Below, piece after piece: positions 1 through 12,393 of a DNA stretch of 64,000 nt (within the stretch, counting starts at the first letter, position 1; every line of letters begins with the position of its first letter). Both the position numbers and the translations under genes were made by a program. The stretch comes from an uncultured Agromyces sp. (GTDB lineage: Bacteria > Actinomycetota > Actinomycetes > Actinomycetales > Microbacteriaceae). The stretch lies in contig CAJXGN010000001.1 in the NCBI GenBank assembly GCA_913053875.1, positions 1 through 64,000 on the forward strand, written 5' to 3'. The notes below the pieces were generated by a model, which was given only the letters and a program-made list of their open reading frames with translations, searched no databases and was not told the DNA's origin.

Positions 1-278
1 CAAAAGGGCCAGTACGGGGTTCAAAAAATGGCATTGAACATAGTGCACGCTATTGAGTTCTCAAGAAACGGACGCTCACGTTTCACGACTCTTCACGAGT
101 CGATCAGCCCGAGGCCTTCGTTCTTCCCGCCGGCCGCTTCTTGCGACTCGTCCGGAGGGCTTCAAGCACAGCCCGAAGAACTTGCTTCGATCTGGCTTGG
201 GAGTGTCCCGCTTGAGGTGGAAGGCCGGGCCGCTCAGGACCCTCTCGCTCTTCCGCACCTTTGGGGTGACAAGGGAAT
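1..278 (-). other. Pre-16S rRNA leader (rRNA operon continues left of window)
   Basis: Read on the minus strand, 21-70 contains TTGAGAACTCAATAGCGTGC followed by AATGCCATTTTTTGAACC, the block that typically precedes 16S (and 23S) rRNA in Microbacteriaceae. GC is visibly lower than in the genes around it. A short perfect hairpin (CGACTC-TTCAC-GAGTCG) sits at 86-102. tyrS commonly lies just upstream of an rRNA operon in actinobacteria, which fits the order here. The rRNA gene itself is outside the window. I see no credible protein gene in 1-360. Confidence 0.65.
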
Positions 279-308
279 ACATTACGTGCATCCCGGGGTC
301 CCCGCAAA
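279..308 (-). promoter_or_regulatory. Candidate rRNA operon promoter
   Basis: On the minus strand a TTTGCG -35-like box (303-308) is followed, after 18 bases, by a TAATGT -10-like box (279-284). Transcription would begin near 272 and run left through the rRNA leader. Assigned by eye from spacing and context only; additional promoters may exist. Confidence 0.4.
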
Positions 309-360
309 TCACTCCCGCATCCCGGGCGTGTCGCGCGGAATCACGCGGATCCCGCCCTTC

Positions 361-1728
361 TCAGCGGTCCCACTCGGGCGCATCGCTCCCCCACGCGCGC
401 GGCGCGTTCGGCCAGGCGTCGGGCAGCCCGTCGAACGCGACCGCTGGGAGCACCGTGCGCACGCGCATCGGGTCGGCGAACTCGACCTCCTGCCGCGCAC
501 GTGCCTGGGCGGTGAGCGTCTCCGACGGCGACGGTTCCGCCGCCCGCGGCGACCGCAGCAGCTCCGCTGCGGTGCGCCGAAGCGATCCACACACCGACCA
601 CGACCCGCCGTCGGTGCGCTGCCGCTCGAGGAGCGTGACGGCGGCTGCCGCCAGCAGGTACCCGGTCGCATGGTCGAGCACCTGCGCGGGGAGCGCACCC
701 GGACGCTCGTCGCCCTCGACCCAGCCGATGCCGCTCGCGGCCTGGACGATCGAGTCGAAGCCGCGGCGATCCCGGTCGGCGGCACCGAACCCCCACGCCG
801 CGAGCTGCACGACCACGATGCCGGGGTGCCGCGCGACGACGCCGGCGGGGTCGAGCCCGAGCCTCGCGATCGCGGCGGGCCGGTAGCCGGTGACCACCAC
901 GTCGGCATCCGCGAGCAACCGTTCGACGGTCGCGCGACCCTCGGCCGTCTGCGCGTCGACCAGCGTCGAGCGCTTGCCGGCACCGGTGTCGAGGTGCTGC
1001 CAGGGGGGTTCGGGCAGCCGCGGCGAGTCGACGCGGAGCACGTCGGCGCCGAACAGCGCGAGCGTGCGCGTGCAGACCGGCCCCGCGATCACGCGCGTGA
1101 GGTCGAGCACCCGGACCCCGGCGAGTGGCGCCTCTGCCGATCCCGGCAGCGGAGCACGCGGAGCGGCATCACCCATGCGACGCACCTCCACGAGCGCGGT
1201 CGCCGCGAGGTCGGCATCCACGGACGGCCGCTCGGGGGCGACCACGACGCACAGGCCACCGGCAGCGGTCACGCGCTCCGAGGCATCCGACGCCGCCAGC
1301 CCCGACAGCACCGCGGCGAGGTCGTCGGCCGTGGCATCCGACGCCAGGCCCAGCGCGCGACGGAGCGCCGCGGCGTGGTGCGGGTAGTTGCCGTGCGTGC
1401 GCACCCACCCGTCACGTGCGCGGAAGAACCCCGACAACGGTGCCCAGAGATCGGGGGCCTCGCCGTGAAGACGGAACGACCGCTCGCTCGAGACCGCGGC
1501 GGCGATGCGCGGCCCCGAGAGGCGCACGCGCGGCGCGGGTCGGTCGGTGCCGGCGACGGATGCCACAGCGCCGGCGAGCGACGCGGCCGCGATCGATTCC
1601 GCGGCCAGCGCCGCGGTCGACAGGCGCGACGGCAGCGCCGGCACCGGCAGCGGGTCGACCAGGTCGAGCCCGTCGGCCGGCCGGCCGAGATCTGTCCACG
1701 CCCGACGCAGGAACCACTGCTCCGTCAT
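361..1728 (-). CDS. CaiB/BaiF-type CoA-transferase family protein
   Basis: A 455-residue family III CoA-transferase-like protein; such enzymes move CoA between carboxylic acids, but the substrate cannot be read from sequence. The family core starts near residue 202 (LAGVRVLDLTRVIAGP). An Asp near 352 (LDHATGYLLA) sits where the family's catalytic Asp is expected. The first ~190 residues resemble the small domain of another CaiB module (DGWVRTHGNYPHH), so the protein looks like fused modules with the smaller part first. The ATG start has GGGAGG six bases upstream. It follows tyrS by 38 bp on the same strand and is the last gene before the rRNA leader. Confidence 0.8.
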   Translation of the reverse strand: MTEQWFLRRAWTDLGRPADGLDLVDPLPVPALPSRLSTAALAAESIAAASLAGAVASVAGTDRPAPRVRLSGPRIAAAVSSERSFRLHGEAPDLWAPLSGFFRARDGWVRTHGNYPHHAAALRRALGLASDATADDLAAVLSGLAASDASERVTAAGGLCVVVAPERPSVDADLAATALVEVRRMGDAAPRAPLPGSAEAPLAGVRVLDLTRVIAGPVCTRTLALFGADVLRVDSPRLPEPPWQHLDTGAGKRSTLVDAQTAEGRATVERLLADADVVVTGYRPAAIARLGLDPAGVVARHPGIVVVQLAAWGFGAADRDRRGFDSIVQAASGIGWVEGDERPGALPAQVLDHATGYLLAAAAVTLLERQRTDGGSWSVCGSLRRTAAELLRSPRAAEPSPSETLTAQARARQEVEFADPMRVRTVLPAVAFDGLPDAWPNAPRAWGSDAPEWDR

Positions 1729-1765
1729 CGCACGCCTCCCCCGCGGCGCGCCCCCGGCCGATGCG

Positions 1766-3067
1766 CTAGGCCAGGAACACTCCCGCCATGGTCTTCTTGC
1801 CGCGCCGCAGCACGGCCATGCCGCCGGGCAGCGCCTGCCCGTCGAGCGTCGCGTGCTCGTCCTCGATGCGGGCGTTGTTGAGCGACACCCCGCCCTGCTT
1901 GATCGCTCGTCGCGCGTCGCTCAAGCTGCCCACGAGCCCGGTGTCGACGAGGAGCTGGGCCACCGGGGCATCCGCCGTGGTGTCCGCATGGGGCAGTTCG
2001 CGCAGCGCCGCCTCGAGGGTCGCCGGGTCGAGCGACGTGAGGTCGCCCTGGCCGAACAGCGCCTGCGATGCGGCGATCACGGCCTCCGTGGCATCCGCCC
2101 CGTGCACCAGGGTCGTCACCTCGCTCGCGAGCCGCTTCTGCGCCTCGCGGCGGAAGGGCGCATCGGTCACGGACTGCTCGTACTCGGCGATCTCGTCGCG
2201 CGACAGGAACGTGAAGACCTTCAGCCGCGAGATCACGTCGGCGTCGTCGGTGTTGAGCCAGAACTGGTAGAAGCGGTACGGGCTGCAGAGCGCCTGATCG
2301 AGCCAGATCGCGTTGCCCTCGCTCTTGCCGAACTTCGTGCCGTCGGAGTTGGTGACGAGCGGGGTGCCGATGGCGTGGACGCTCGCGCCCTCCGCACGGT
2401 GGATGAGGTCGGTGCCGCTCGTGAGGTTGCCCCACTGGTCGCTGCCGCCGGTCTGCAGCACGCAGCCGTAGGTGCGGTAGAGCTCCAGGAAGTCCATGCC
2501 CTGCAGGATCTGGTAGCTGAACTCGGTGTAGCTGATGCCCTCGCTCGACTCGAGGCGCGCGGCCACCGCGTCCTTCTTGAGCATGGTGCCGACGCGGTAG
2601 TGCTTGCCGACCTCCCGCAGGAAGTCGATGGCCGACATCGGCGCCGTCCAGTCGAGGTTGTTGACGAGCCGCATGGCGTTGTCGCCCTCGGTGGAGAGGA
2701 AGCGCGACACCTGGCCCTGCAGGTAGCCGACCCACTCGGCGACGGTCTCCCTGGTGTTGAGCGTGCGTTCCGCGGTCGGCCGCGGGTCGCCGATGAGGCC
2801 GGTCGAGCCGCCGACCAGCCCGAGCGGGCGGTGGCCGGCGAGCTGGAGCCGGCGCATGACGATGAGCTGCACGAGGTTGCCCAGGTGCAGGCTCGGCGCG
2901 GTCGGGTCGAAGCCGCAGTAGTACGTGATCGGGTCTCCGGCGAGCAGTTCCTTCAGGGCGGCCTCATCGGTGGAGACGTGCACGTGGCCGCGCCAGACGA
3001 GCTCCTCCCAGATGTCGTCGAAGGAGTCGTCGATGCGCTGCGAAGCGAGGATCACGGGGTCTGGCAC
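1766..3067 (-). CDS. tyrS: Tyrosine--tRNA ligase
   Basis: Class I aminoacyl-tRNA synthetase that charges tRNA-Tyr; cytoplasmic. With the GTG start at 3067 the protein has 433 residues, normal for bacterial TyrS. The HIGH-type motif is HLGN (about 61-64), the KMSKS-type motif is KFGKS (about 245-249), and the C-terminal ~65 residues form an S4 RNA-binding domain. An open frame extends further upstream but lacks TyrS-like sequence. There is no ribosome binding site before GTG; instead a TACCCT box lies at 3074-3079, six bases upstream, which suggests a leaderless mRNA. Divergent from the SatD gene. Confidence 0.97.
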   Translation of the reverse strand: MPDPVILASQRIDDSFDDIWEELVWRGHVHVSTDEAALKELLAGDPITYYCGFDPTAPSLHLGNLVQLIVMRRLQLAGHRPLGLVGGSTGLIGDPRPTAERTLNTRETVAEWVGYLQGQVSRFLSTEGDNAMRLVNNLDWTAPMSAIDFLREVGKHYRVGTMLKKDAVAARLESSEGISYTEFSYQILQGMDFLELYRTYGCVLQTGGSDQWGNLTSGTDLIHRAEGASVHAIGTPLVTNSDGTKFGKSEGNAIWLDQALCSPYRFYQFWLNTDDADVISRLKVFTFLSRDEIAEYEQSVTDAPFRREAQKRLASEVTTLVHGADATEAVIAASQALFGQGDLTSLDPATLEAALRELPHADTTADAPVAQLLVDTGLVGSLSDARRAIKQGGVSLNNARIEDEHATLDGQALPGGMAVLRRGKKTMAGVFLA

Positions 3068-3102
3068 GGAGCAAGGGTAGCAGCGGGGCATCCTGCCGCT
3101 GA

Positions 3103-3144
3103 CTTGTCGATCAAGCTCCCATGCTTGATTGTGCTTGATCAAGC
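3103..3144. promoter_or_regulatory. Cluster of GCTTGATC/GATCAAGC operator-like half sites
   Basis: Between divergent tyrS and the SatD gene lie CTTGTCGATCAAGC (3103-3116), GCTTGATT (3123-3130) and the perfect 12-base palindrome GCTTGATCAAGC (3133-3144). The palindrome overlaps the -35 box of the rightward promoter. This arrangement looks like a repressor binding region; the SatD protein has a helix-turn-helix-like C-terminus and could be the ligand, but that is inference. Confidence 0.45.
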
Positions 3145-3163
3145 CCATGGACTGAAGTACGCT
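3135..3163 (+). promoter_or_regulatory. Promoter of the SatD gene
   Basis: TTGATC (3135-3140), 17-base spacer, TACGCT (3158-3163), giving a leader of about 25 bases before the ATG at 3195. The -35 box lies inside the 12-base palindrome. Confidence 0.55.
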
Positions 3164-3194
3164 GGATTCAGCCCGCAGACTGCAGGGAGCACGG

Positions 3195-3824
3195 ATGTTC
3201 GTGATCACCGCCGACCAGGTCGGCAGCCGCACCCGCGACGACATCGTCGACGAGACCCGCCGGCGCATCGACGCCGCACACGGCGACGCGCTCGCGCTGC
3301 CCGTCGGGCGCAACGCCGGCGACGAGCTGCAGGTGCTCACCGATGACGCAGCGACGGCGCTCGCCCTGGTGCTCGAGCTCACCCGCGACGAGCGCTGGAG
3401 CGTCGGCCTGGGTACCGGAACGGTGCGGATGCCCCTGCCCGACGACGTGCGCGAGGCGAGCGGGCCCGCCTTCTACGCCGCGCGCGACGCGGTCGACCGG
3501 GCGAAGCGCCGCTGGCCGAAGGTCGCGGTCACGAGCGGGGCCGATGCCGCAGAGCCCGCCGCCTCCGACCTCGAAGCGCTGCTGTCGGTCGTCGTCGCGC
3601 TGCGCGAGAAACGGAGCGACGCCGGGTGGGAGCTGGCCGAACTGCTCGAGACGGGGATGCTGCAGACGGATGCCGCCGACGCGCTCGACATCTCCCCCGC
3701 CGCCGTCTCGGCGAGGGCCCGCGCCGGCGCGCTGCGACCCGACCTCGAGGCCCGCCCGGCACTCACTAGGCTGCTGCACGAGCTCGACCGCACGGCGAGC
3801 GCCGACTCCGAGGAGACCACGTGA
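3195..3824 (+). CDS. SatD family protein
   Basis: 209 residues. The N-terminal part (VITADQVGSR, then GRNAGDELQVL) matches the SatD family, named after a Streptococcus acid-tolerance locus but of unknown biochemical function. The C-terminal part (about 150-200, DALDISPAAVSARARAG) looks like a helix-turn-helix segment, so a DNA-binding role is plausible. The ATG is preceded by GCAGGGAGC. Its stop overlaps the next start as GTGA, so it is translationally coupled to a membrane protein, as SatD genes often are. The upstream palindromes may be its operator. Confidence 0.75.
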   Translation: MFVITADQVGSRTRDDIVDETRRRIDAAHGDALALPVGRNAGDELQVLTDDAATALALVLELTRDERWSVGLGTGTVRMPLPDDVREASGPAFYAARDAVDRAKRRWPKVAVTSGADAAEPAASDLEALLSVVVALREKRSDAGWELAELLETGMLQTDAADALDISPAAVSARARAGALRPDLEARPALTRLLHELDRTASADSEETT

Positions 3825-4438
3825 TCCCCTTCCCGTCCCCGCTCCCGTTCGAGGTCGATCGGGCGCTGGCCGCACTCGGCTGGTACGCGCTGCTCGCCGC
3901 GCTGGTCGTGGCCGCCGTGTTCGCGATGCTCGCCTTCACGCGCGAACGGCCGAAGCTCATCTGGTGGTCGGCGGCCGCGGTGGGCGTGGCGTTCATTCCC
4001 GCGGCAGCGCTGCCCGGGCAGCCCGCGCTCGCGGCATCCGTGCTCATCGCGCTGCTCGGCGGCGGCATCGCCGTGATCGGCGGCAGCTCGGCGGCGGTGC
4101 TCGCGCTCGACACCGCGATGGGCGGGGCGGTCGAGCCCGGGCTGCACGGCGGCATCATGGTCCCGCCGAAGGGCGCGCGCGGCGAGGGACTCCTGGCAGA
4201 GCGCACCGAGGTGCTGCGCGGGGGCATCACGATCGGCGTGCTCGAGCGCATCGGCGCGGCGGGCACGATCATCGCCGGGTTCCCCGAGGGGCTCGCCGTC
4301 GTCGTGGCCATCAAAGGCATCGGCCGGTTCAGCGAGCTCGAGTCGGGCGAGGCGCGTGAGCGGTTCATCATCGGCACGCTCGCCAGCCTCGTCTGGGCGT
4401 GCGCGTGCGCGCTCGTCGTGCACCTCGTCATCCGCTGA
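3821..4438 (+). CDS. Membrane protein coupled to SatD
   Basis: 205 residues with about five predicted membrane segments (approximately 20-38, 46-65, 70-97, 143-163 and 181-203). I recognise no domain of known function. A soluble stretch at about 98-142 separates the third and fourth segments. Translation starts with GTG inside the SatD stop (GTGA overlap), so the two proteins are probably made in matched amounts and work together, perhaps as a membrane component and its cytoplasmic partner. Function unknown. Confidence 0.75.
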   Translation: MIPFPSPLPFEVDRALAALGWYALLAALVVAAVFAMLAFTRERPKLIWWSAAAVGVAFIPAAALPGQPALAASVLIALLGGGIAVIGGSSAAVLALDTAMGGAVEPGLHGGIMVPPKGARGEGLLAERTEVLRGGITIGVLERIGAAGTIIAGFPEGLAVVVAIKGIGRFSELESGEARERFIIGTLASLVWACACALVVHLVIR

Positions 4439-4465
4439 GCGGCGCCGGGCCCGGGGCATCCGCTC
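4437..4465. terminator. Possible bidirectional terminator between convergent genes
   Basis: GAGCGG and CCGCTC arms enclose GCC/GGC inner pairing, giving an interrupted GC-rich stem between the end of the SatD operon (4438) and the end of the glycosylase gene (4469). There is no U-tract, as is usual in high-GC actinobacteria. Confidence 0.35.
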
Positions 4466-4468
4466 GTC

Positions 4469-7454
<2,986 letters not shown>

Positions 7455-7471
7455 GTCGTCCTTTCGGGAAG

Positions 7472-8647
7472 TCAGAGTGCGGCGAGCGCGCGCGAGAACC
7501 GGTCGATGAACTCGTCGATCTCGGCGTCGCCGATGATGAGGGGCGGCGCGAGGCGGATGCTCGAGTCGTTCGCCGCGTTGATGATGAGGCCCTCGCGCAT
7601 GGCCGCCGTCGCGAGCGCACCCGCGTGGGGCTCGGCGAGGCCGATGCCGAGCAGCAGTCCGCGACCGCGCACCTCGGTGACGAGCGGCGAGCCGATGGCC
7701 ATGATGCGCTCGGCGAGCTGGGCGCCGCGCAGGCGGGCGTTGCCGACGAGGTCGGCCCGCTCGATCTCGCCGAGTACGGCGTTGGCCGTCGCCGTGGCGA
7801 GCGGGTTGCCGCCGAAGGTCGAGCCGTGCATGCCGCGGGTGAACAGGTCGGATGCCTCGCCGAACGTCACGAGCGCCCCGATCGGGAACCCGCCGCCGAT
7901 GCCCTTGGCGACCGTGATGGCGTCGGGCGTGACGCCGTCGTGCTGGTAGCCGAACCACTCCCCGGTGCGCGCGGCGCCGGTCTGGATCTCGTCGACGACG
8001 AGCAGCGCACCGTGCCGTGCGGTGAGCTCGCGGGCGGCCTGCAGGAACCTGTCGGGCAGCGGCAGCACGCCCGCCTCGCCCTTGATCGGCTCGACGAACA
8101 GTGCGGCGACGCTCTCGTCGATCGACGCCTCGAGCGCGGCGATCGTCGTGTCGATGTGCTCGACCCCGCCGGGCACGGGCTCGAACGGGGCGCGCATGTG
8201 CGGCTTGCCCGTGAGCGCGAGCGCGCCCATGGTGCGGCCGTGGAACGCATCGTGCAGCGCGAGGATCTTCTGCCGCCCCTGCTGGCGGTGGTTCAGCCGC
8301 GCGAGCTTGAACGCGGCCTCCATCGCCTCGGCGCCCGAGTTGCCGAACCAGACGCGGCCCGCGTCGCCGGCACCGGCCAGGCGCACCAGCCGGTCGGCGA
8401 GCTCCAGCTCCGAGGGCGTCGAGAAGTAGTTCGACACGTGCGCGAGCGTTGCCGCCTGACGCGAGACCGCCTCTACGAACACGGGGTGGGCGTGGCCGAG
8501 CGAGTTGACCGCGATGCCGGCGAGGAAGTCCAGGTACCAGGTGCCGTCGGCGCCCTGCACGCGGCATCCGTCGCCCTCGACCAGGTGCGCGAGCGGCGTG
8601 CCGAGCGAGCGCATCATGCGCCGGTCGAAGATGTCCAAGTGACTCAC
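7472..8647 (-). CDS. argD: Acetylornithine aminotransferase
   Basis: PLP-dependent class III aminotransferase, fourth step of arginine synthesis, possibly shared with lysine synthesis as in other bacteria. 391 residues from the GTG at 8647. The [15 protein letters not shown] segment holds the cofactor-binding Asp, and [12 protein letters not shown] contains the expected PLP lysine. The GTG overlaps the argB stop by four bases (GTGA). Confidence 0.96.
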   Translation of the reverse strand: MSHLDIFDRRMMRSLGTPLAHLVEGDGCRVQGADGTWYLDFLAGIAVNSLGHAHPVFVEAVSRQAATLAHVSNYFSTPSELELADRLVRLAGAGDAGRVWFGNSGAEAMEAAFKLARLNHRQQGRQKILALHDAFHGRTMGALALTGKPHMRAPFEPVPGGVEHIDTTIAALEASIDESVAALFVEPIKGEAGVLPLPDRFLQAARELTARHGALLVVDEIQTGAARTGEWFGYQHDGVTPDAITVAKGIGGGFPIGALVTFGEASDLFTRGMHGSTFGGNPLATATANAVLGEIERADLVGNARLRGAQLAERIMAIGSPLVTEVRGRGLLLGIGLAEPHAGALATAAMREGLIINAANDSSIRLAPPLIIGDAEIDEFIDRFSRALAAL

Positions 8648-9549
8648 GACGCCACCTCCGCGGGCACGACCTCGGTGCCCACCCCGGTCTGGGTGAACAC
8701 CTCGAGCAGGATCGAGTGCGGCACGCGACCGTCGATGATCGCGGCCTTCGCGACGCCGCCCTCGACGGCCTCGAGGCACGCGGTCATCTTCGGGATCATG
8801 CCCGACTCGAGCGACGGCAGCAGCTCGACGAGCTGCGGCACGTCGATGACCGAGACGAGCGAGTCGCGGTCTGGCCAGTCGCGGTAGAGGCCGGCGACGT
8901 CGGTGAGGACCACGAGCTTCGCCGCGCCCAGCGCGACCGCGAGCGACGCGGCGGCCGAGTCGGCGTTCACGTTCAGCGACTGGCCGGGCTCGTCGATGTC
9001 GGGCGCGATCGACGAGACGACGGGGATGCGGCCGGCGTCGAGCTGCGCGTGCACCGACGCCGGGTCGACCGACACCACGTCTCCCACCAGCCCGAGGTCG
9101 ACCTCGACGCCGTCGACGACCGCACCCCGACGGCGGCCGCGGAACAGCCCCGCGTCCTCCCCCGAGATGCCGGCCGCGAGCGGCCCGTGCTCGTTGATGA
9201 GCGAGACGAGCTCGCGGTTCACCTGGCCGGTGAGCACCATTCGCACGACGTCCATCGCCTCCGGCGTCGTCACCCGGTACCCGCCGCGGAACTCGCTCTC
9301 GATGCCGAGCCGATCGAGCATCGCCGAGATCTGCGGCCCGCCGCCGTGGACGACGACCGGGCGGATGCCCGCGTAGCGCAGGTACACCATGTCCTCGGCG
9401 AACGCGCGCTGCAGCTCGGGGCTGACCATGGCGTTGCCGCCGAACTTCACGACGATCACCTGGTCGTGGAAGCGCTGCAGCCAGGGCAGCGACTCGATCA
9501 GGGTGCGGGCCTTCTCCGCGGCATCCGCTGCGGTGTTCTCTGTCTGCAT
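8644..9549 (-). CDS. argB: Acetylglutamate kinase
   Basis: Phosphorylates N-acetylglutamate. 301 residues. The nucleotide-binding VVKFGGNAM and [10 protein letters not shown] motifs of the amino-acid kinase family are clear, and the N-terminal extension of about 25 residues is typical of the hexameric, arginine-sensitive type, so feedback inhibition is likely (inferred from family knowledge). The ATG lies 2 bp after the argJ stop. Confidence 0.97.
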   Translation of the reverse strand: MQTENTAADAAEKARTLIESLPWLQRFHDQVIVVKFGGNAMVSPELQRAFAEDMVYLRYAGIRPVVVHGGGPQISAMLDRLGIESEFRGGYRVTTPEAMDVVRMVLTGQVNRELVSLINEHGPLAAGISGEDAGLFRGRRRGAVVDGVEVDLGLVGDVVSVDPASVHAQLDAGRIPVVSSIAPDIDEPGQSLNVNADSAAASLAVALGAAKLVVLTDVAGLYRDWPDRDSLVSVIDVPQLVELLPSLESGMIPKMTACLEAVEGGVAKAAIIDGRVPHSILLEVFTQTGVGTEVVPAEVAS

Positions 9550-9551
9550 GC

Positions 9552-10703
9552 TCAACTCGAGTAGGCGCTGTTCTCGTGGACGTAGTCGTGGGTGAGGTCG
9601 TTGGTCCACACCGTCGCGGATGCGGGGCCCGCGTGGAGCTCGACCAGCACGTGCGTGGCGCGCGGCGTGAGGTCGACGTCGTCGCGTGGTGCGTCGGGTC
9701 CGCCCGCGTGGCAGACGCGCACCCCGTTCATCGACACGTCGACGAGGTACGGGTCGAACGGGGCATCCGTCGTGCCGATCGCCGCGAGCACGCGGCCCCA
9801 GTTCGGGTCGTTGCCGAAGATCGCGGCCTTGAACAGGTTGTTGCGCGCGACCGAGCGGGCGACCGTGACCGCGTCGTCCTCGGTCACCGCGCCGCGCACC
9901 TCGATCGCGATCTCGTGGCTCGCACCCTCGGCGTCGGCGAGCAGTTGCATCGCCAGGTCGAGGCAGACCTCCGTGAGGGCTTCGGTGAAGGCGGATGCCT
10001 CGGGCACGACGCCCGAGGAGCCCGACGCCATCAGCGTGACCTGGTCGTTGGTCGACATGCAGCCGTCGGAGTCGAGCCGGTCGAAGCTCACCCGCGTGGC
10101 TTCGCGCAGGGCGGTGTCGAGGTCGGATGCCGGCAGGTCGGCGTCGGTCGTGATCACGACGAGCATCGTGGCCAGGCCGGGCGCGAGCATGCCGGCGCCC
10201 TTCGCCATGCCGCCGATCGTCCAGCCGTCGCCCGTGCGCACCGCGGTCTTCGGCACGGAGTCGGTCGTCATGATGGCGCGGGCGGCGTTGTCGCCGCCGT
10301 CGGTGGTGAGGCGCGCGACCGCGGAGACGACGCCCTCCTCGAGCACCTCGCCGTCGAGTTGCTCGCCGATCAGTCCGGTCGAGCAGACGAGCACGTCGCC
10401 CGCGCCGATGTCGAGCGCCGATGCGACGGCCTCGGCGGTGCGGTGCGTGACCTGGAAGCCCTCGTGGCCGGTGAAGCAGTTCGCCCCGCCGGAGTTCAGC
10501 ACGATCGCACGCACGGCCCCGTCGAGGACGACCTGCTGCGACCAGATGATGGGGTTGGCCTTCGCGCGGTTGCTCGTGAACACGGCGGCGGCCGCGTCGC
10601 GCGGGCCGCGGTTGACGATGAGCGCGAGGTCGAGCGCACCGGTGCGCTTGATGCCGGCGGCGATGCCCGCCGCCTCGAAGCCGGCTGCTGCGGTGACGGT
10701 CAC
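9552..10703 (-). CDS. argJ: Bifunctional ornithine acetyltransferase / N-acetylglutamate synthase
   Basis: Recycles the acetyl group from acetylornithine to glutamate and can also start the pathway. 383 residues from the GTG at 10703. The self-cleavage region IMTTDSVPK contains the nucleophilic Thr that becomes the N-terminus of the beta chain. [11 protein letters not shown] and the [11 protein letters not shown] segment near the C-terminus are family hallmarks. Overlaps argC by GTGA. Confidence 0.97.
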   Translation of the reverse strand: MTVTAAAGFEAAGIAAGIKRTGALDLALIVNRGPRDAAAAVFTSNRAKANPIIWSQQVVLDGAVRAIVLNSGGANCFTGHEGFQVTHRTAEAVASALDIGAGDVLVCSTGLIGEQLDGEVLEEGVVSAVARLTTDGGDNAARAIMTTDSVPKTAVRTGDGWTIGGMAKGAGMLAPGLATMLVVITTDADLPASDLDTALREATRVSFDRLDSDGCMSTNDQVTLMASGSSGVVPEASAFTEALTEVCLDLAMQLLADAEGASHEIAIEVRGAVTEDDAVTVARSVARNNLFKAAIFGNDPNWGRVLAAIGTTDAPFDPYLVDVSMNGVRVCHAGGPDAPRDDVDLTPRATHVLVELHAGPASATVWTNDLTHDYVHENSAYSS

Positions 10704-11743
10704 GGTGCGACTCCGTTCACGGGGAGGGCGGTGGCCTCGGCGAGGCCGAGGGCGAGGTTCGCCGACTGGATCGCGGCGCCTGCGGTGCCCTTGACGAGGT
10801 TGTCCACCGCGGTGACGACCACGACGCGCCGCGCCGCCTCGTCGACCGCGAGGCCCATCAGGGCGGTGTTGGCGCCGAGCACGTCGGCGGTGCGTGGGAA
10901 CTGGCCCTCGGGCAGGAGCTGCACGAACGTCTCGCCCGCGTAGGCGTCTTCCCAGGCCGCGCGCACGGTCGCGGCATCCGCCCCCTCGGCCAGCTTCGCC
11001 GTGGAGGTCGCGAGGATGCCGCGCGACATCGGCACGATCACCGGGGTGAAGCTGATCGTCGGGTCGGCCGCGCCCGCCCAACGGAGCGCCTGCTGGATCT
11101 CGGGGATGTGCCGGTGCGTGCCGCCGACCGCGTACGGGTTCGCCGAGCCGAGGATCTCGCTGCCCAGCAGGTGCGTCTTCAGCGCCTTGCCGGCGCCGGA
11201 CGGCCCGACCGCGAGCACCGAGACGATGTCGTGCGCGTCGATGACGCCCGCACGCACGCCGGGCACGAGCGACAGTGCGACCGTGCTCGCGTTGCACCCC
11301 GGCGCGGCGATGCGGCGCGTCTGCGCGAGGCGCTCGCGCTGCGTCCCGTGCATGCGGGGCAGCTCGGGCACGCCGTACGTCCACGCGCCGTGGAAGTCGC
11401 CACCGTAGAACGCAGCCCAGTCGGCCTCCTGCTCGAGGCGGTGGTCGGCGCCGCAGTCGACGACGATCGACGCGTCGCCGAGCTCGGCGGCGATCGCGCC
11501 CGACGCGCCGTGCGGCAGGGCGAGGAAGACGAGGTCGTGGCCGGCGAGCGTGTCGGCGGTCGTCTCGGTGAGCGTCAGGTGCGTGTACGCGCGCAGGTGC
11601 GGCTGCACGGCGGTGAGCGCCTGGCCGGCGTTCTGGTGCGCGGTGACGGTGCGCACCTCGAGTTCCGGATGATCTGCGATGAGCCGCAGGATCTCTCCCC
11701 CGGCGTATCCGGACGCGCCTGCGACGGCGACGGAGTACGTCAT
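10700..11743 (-). CDS. argC: N-acetyl-gamma-glutamyl-phosphate reductase
   Basis: NADPH-dependent third step of arginine synthesis and first gene of the argCJBDFH unit. 347 residues. The N-terminal [11 protein letters not shown] is the dinucleotide-binding loop and APGCNAST holds the catalytic Cys. A TAAGGT box (11750-11755) lies six bases before the ATG, so the operon mRNA may be leaderless at this gene. I could not see a convincing ArgR box upstream. Confidence 0.97.
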   Translation of the reverse strand: MTYSVAVAGASGYAGGEILRLIADHPELEVRTVTAHQNAGQALTAVQPHLRAYTHLTLTETTADTLAGHDLVFLALPHGASGAIAAELGDASIVVDCGADHRLEQEADWAAFYGGDFHGAWTYGVPELPRMHGTQRERLAQTRRIAAPGCNASTVALSLVPGVRAGVIDAHDIVSVLAVGPSGAGKALKTHLLGSEILGSANPYAVGGTHRHIPEIQQALRWAGAADPTISFTPVIVPMSRGILATSTAKLAEGADAATVRAAWEDAYAGETFVQLLPEGQFPRTADVLGANTALMGLAVDEAARRVVVVTAVDNLVKGTAGAAIQSANLALGLAEATALPVNGVAP

Positions 11744-11972
11744 GGTCCTACCTTATGGTCTCGGCGAAACGGCCCGATGTCGGGGCCGACTGGGCTGAGC
11801 GACGGCGACCGCACGGCAGCGCTGGGCTGCGGGTGGGGTCGCCTAGCCTCGGCGGAGACCGCGGCGCCGGCGCGCGACGAGCACCCGCGATGCGCGGGTC
11901 GTGGCGGCGAGGCGAGCGGTGGACACGGATGCGACCCTACCGGGCGCGCGGGCGATGCGGCAAACGGATGCC

Positions 11973-12383
11973 TCAGCCGGACGTGCCGCCGCGTCGCCAC
12001 GCCTCGGCGAAGAGTCGCTCGAGCACGTCGAGGTCGAGCTTCGCGAATCGGCCGACCCACACGCATCCGGCACCCCGCTTCGCGGGGCCGAGCTGCGCGA
12101 GCAGGTCGTCGGACCCGTCGAACTGGATGCCGTAGAGCGACATCGACGCCTTCCGCGGCGAGAACCCGATCACGGGCATGTCGCCCTCGCGCCCGGTCGC
12201 GTACCGATAGTGGTACGTGCCGTAGCCGACGATCGACGGCCCCCACATGACGGGCGTCTCGCCGGTCACGCGGTCGAGCATCTCTCGGAGCACGGCGGCG
12301 TCCTCGCGCCGGCCCGCAGGCTCGGCGCTCGCGAGGAACTCGTCCACCGAGGCATCCGTCGGCTGGGTCACGTTCTCGGCCAT
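11973..12383 (-). CDS. DUF1801 domain-containing protein
   Basis: 136-residue small soluble protein with the DUF1801 pattern (REMLDRVTGETPVMWGPSIVGYG, here split as REMLDRVTGE and PVMWGPSIVGYG). The fold is found in YdhG-like proteins and its biochemical role is not established. The ATG at 12383 has AGGG about eight bases upstream; a GTG nine bases further up is the alternative. It starts 10 bp after the pheT stop, so it is probably expressed from the pheST unit. The 229 bp after it, up to argC, hold no gene that I can support. Confidence 0.8.
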   Translation of the reverse strand: MAENVTQPTDASVDEFLASAEPAGRREDAAVLREMLDRVTGETPVMWGPSIVGYGTYHYRYATGREGDMPVIGFSPRKASMSLYGIQFDGSDDLLAQLGPAKRGAGCVWVGRFAKLDLDVLERLFAEAWRRGGTSG

Positions 12384-12393
12384 GCCCGTCACC

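Noticed and set aside
76..312. Short minus-strand open frame in the first 312 bases
   Set aside because: It lies inside the rRNA leader, has no ribosome site or family similarity, and its composition is that of non-coding DNA.
11744..11972. Gene between argC and the DUF1801 gene
   Set aside because: Open frames exist on both strands but lack ribosome sites, plausible codon usage and any recognisable domain.
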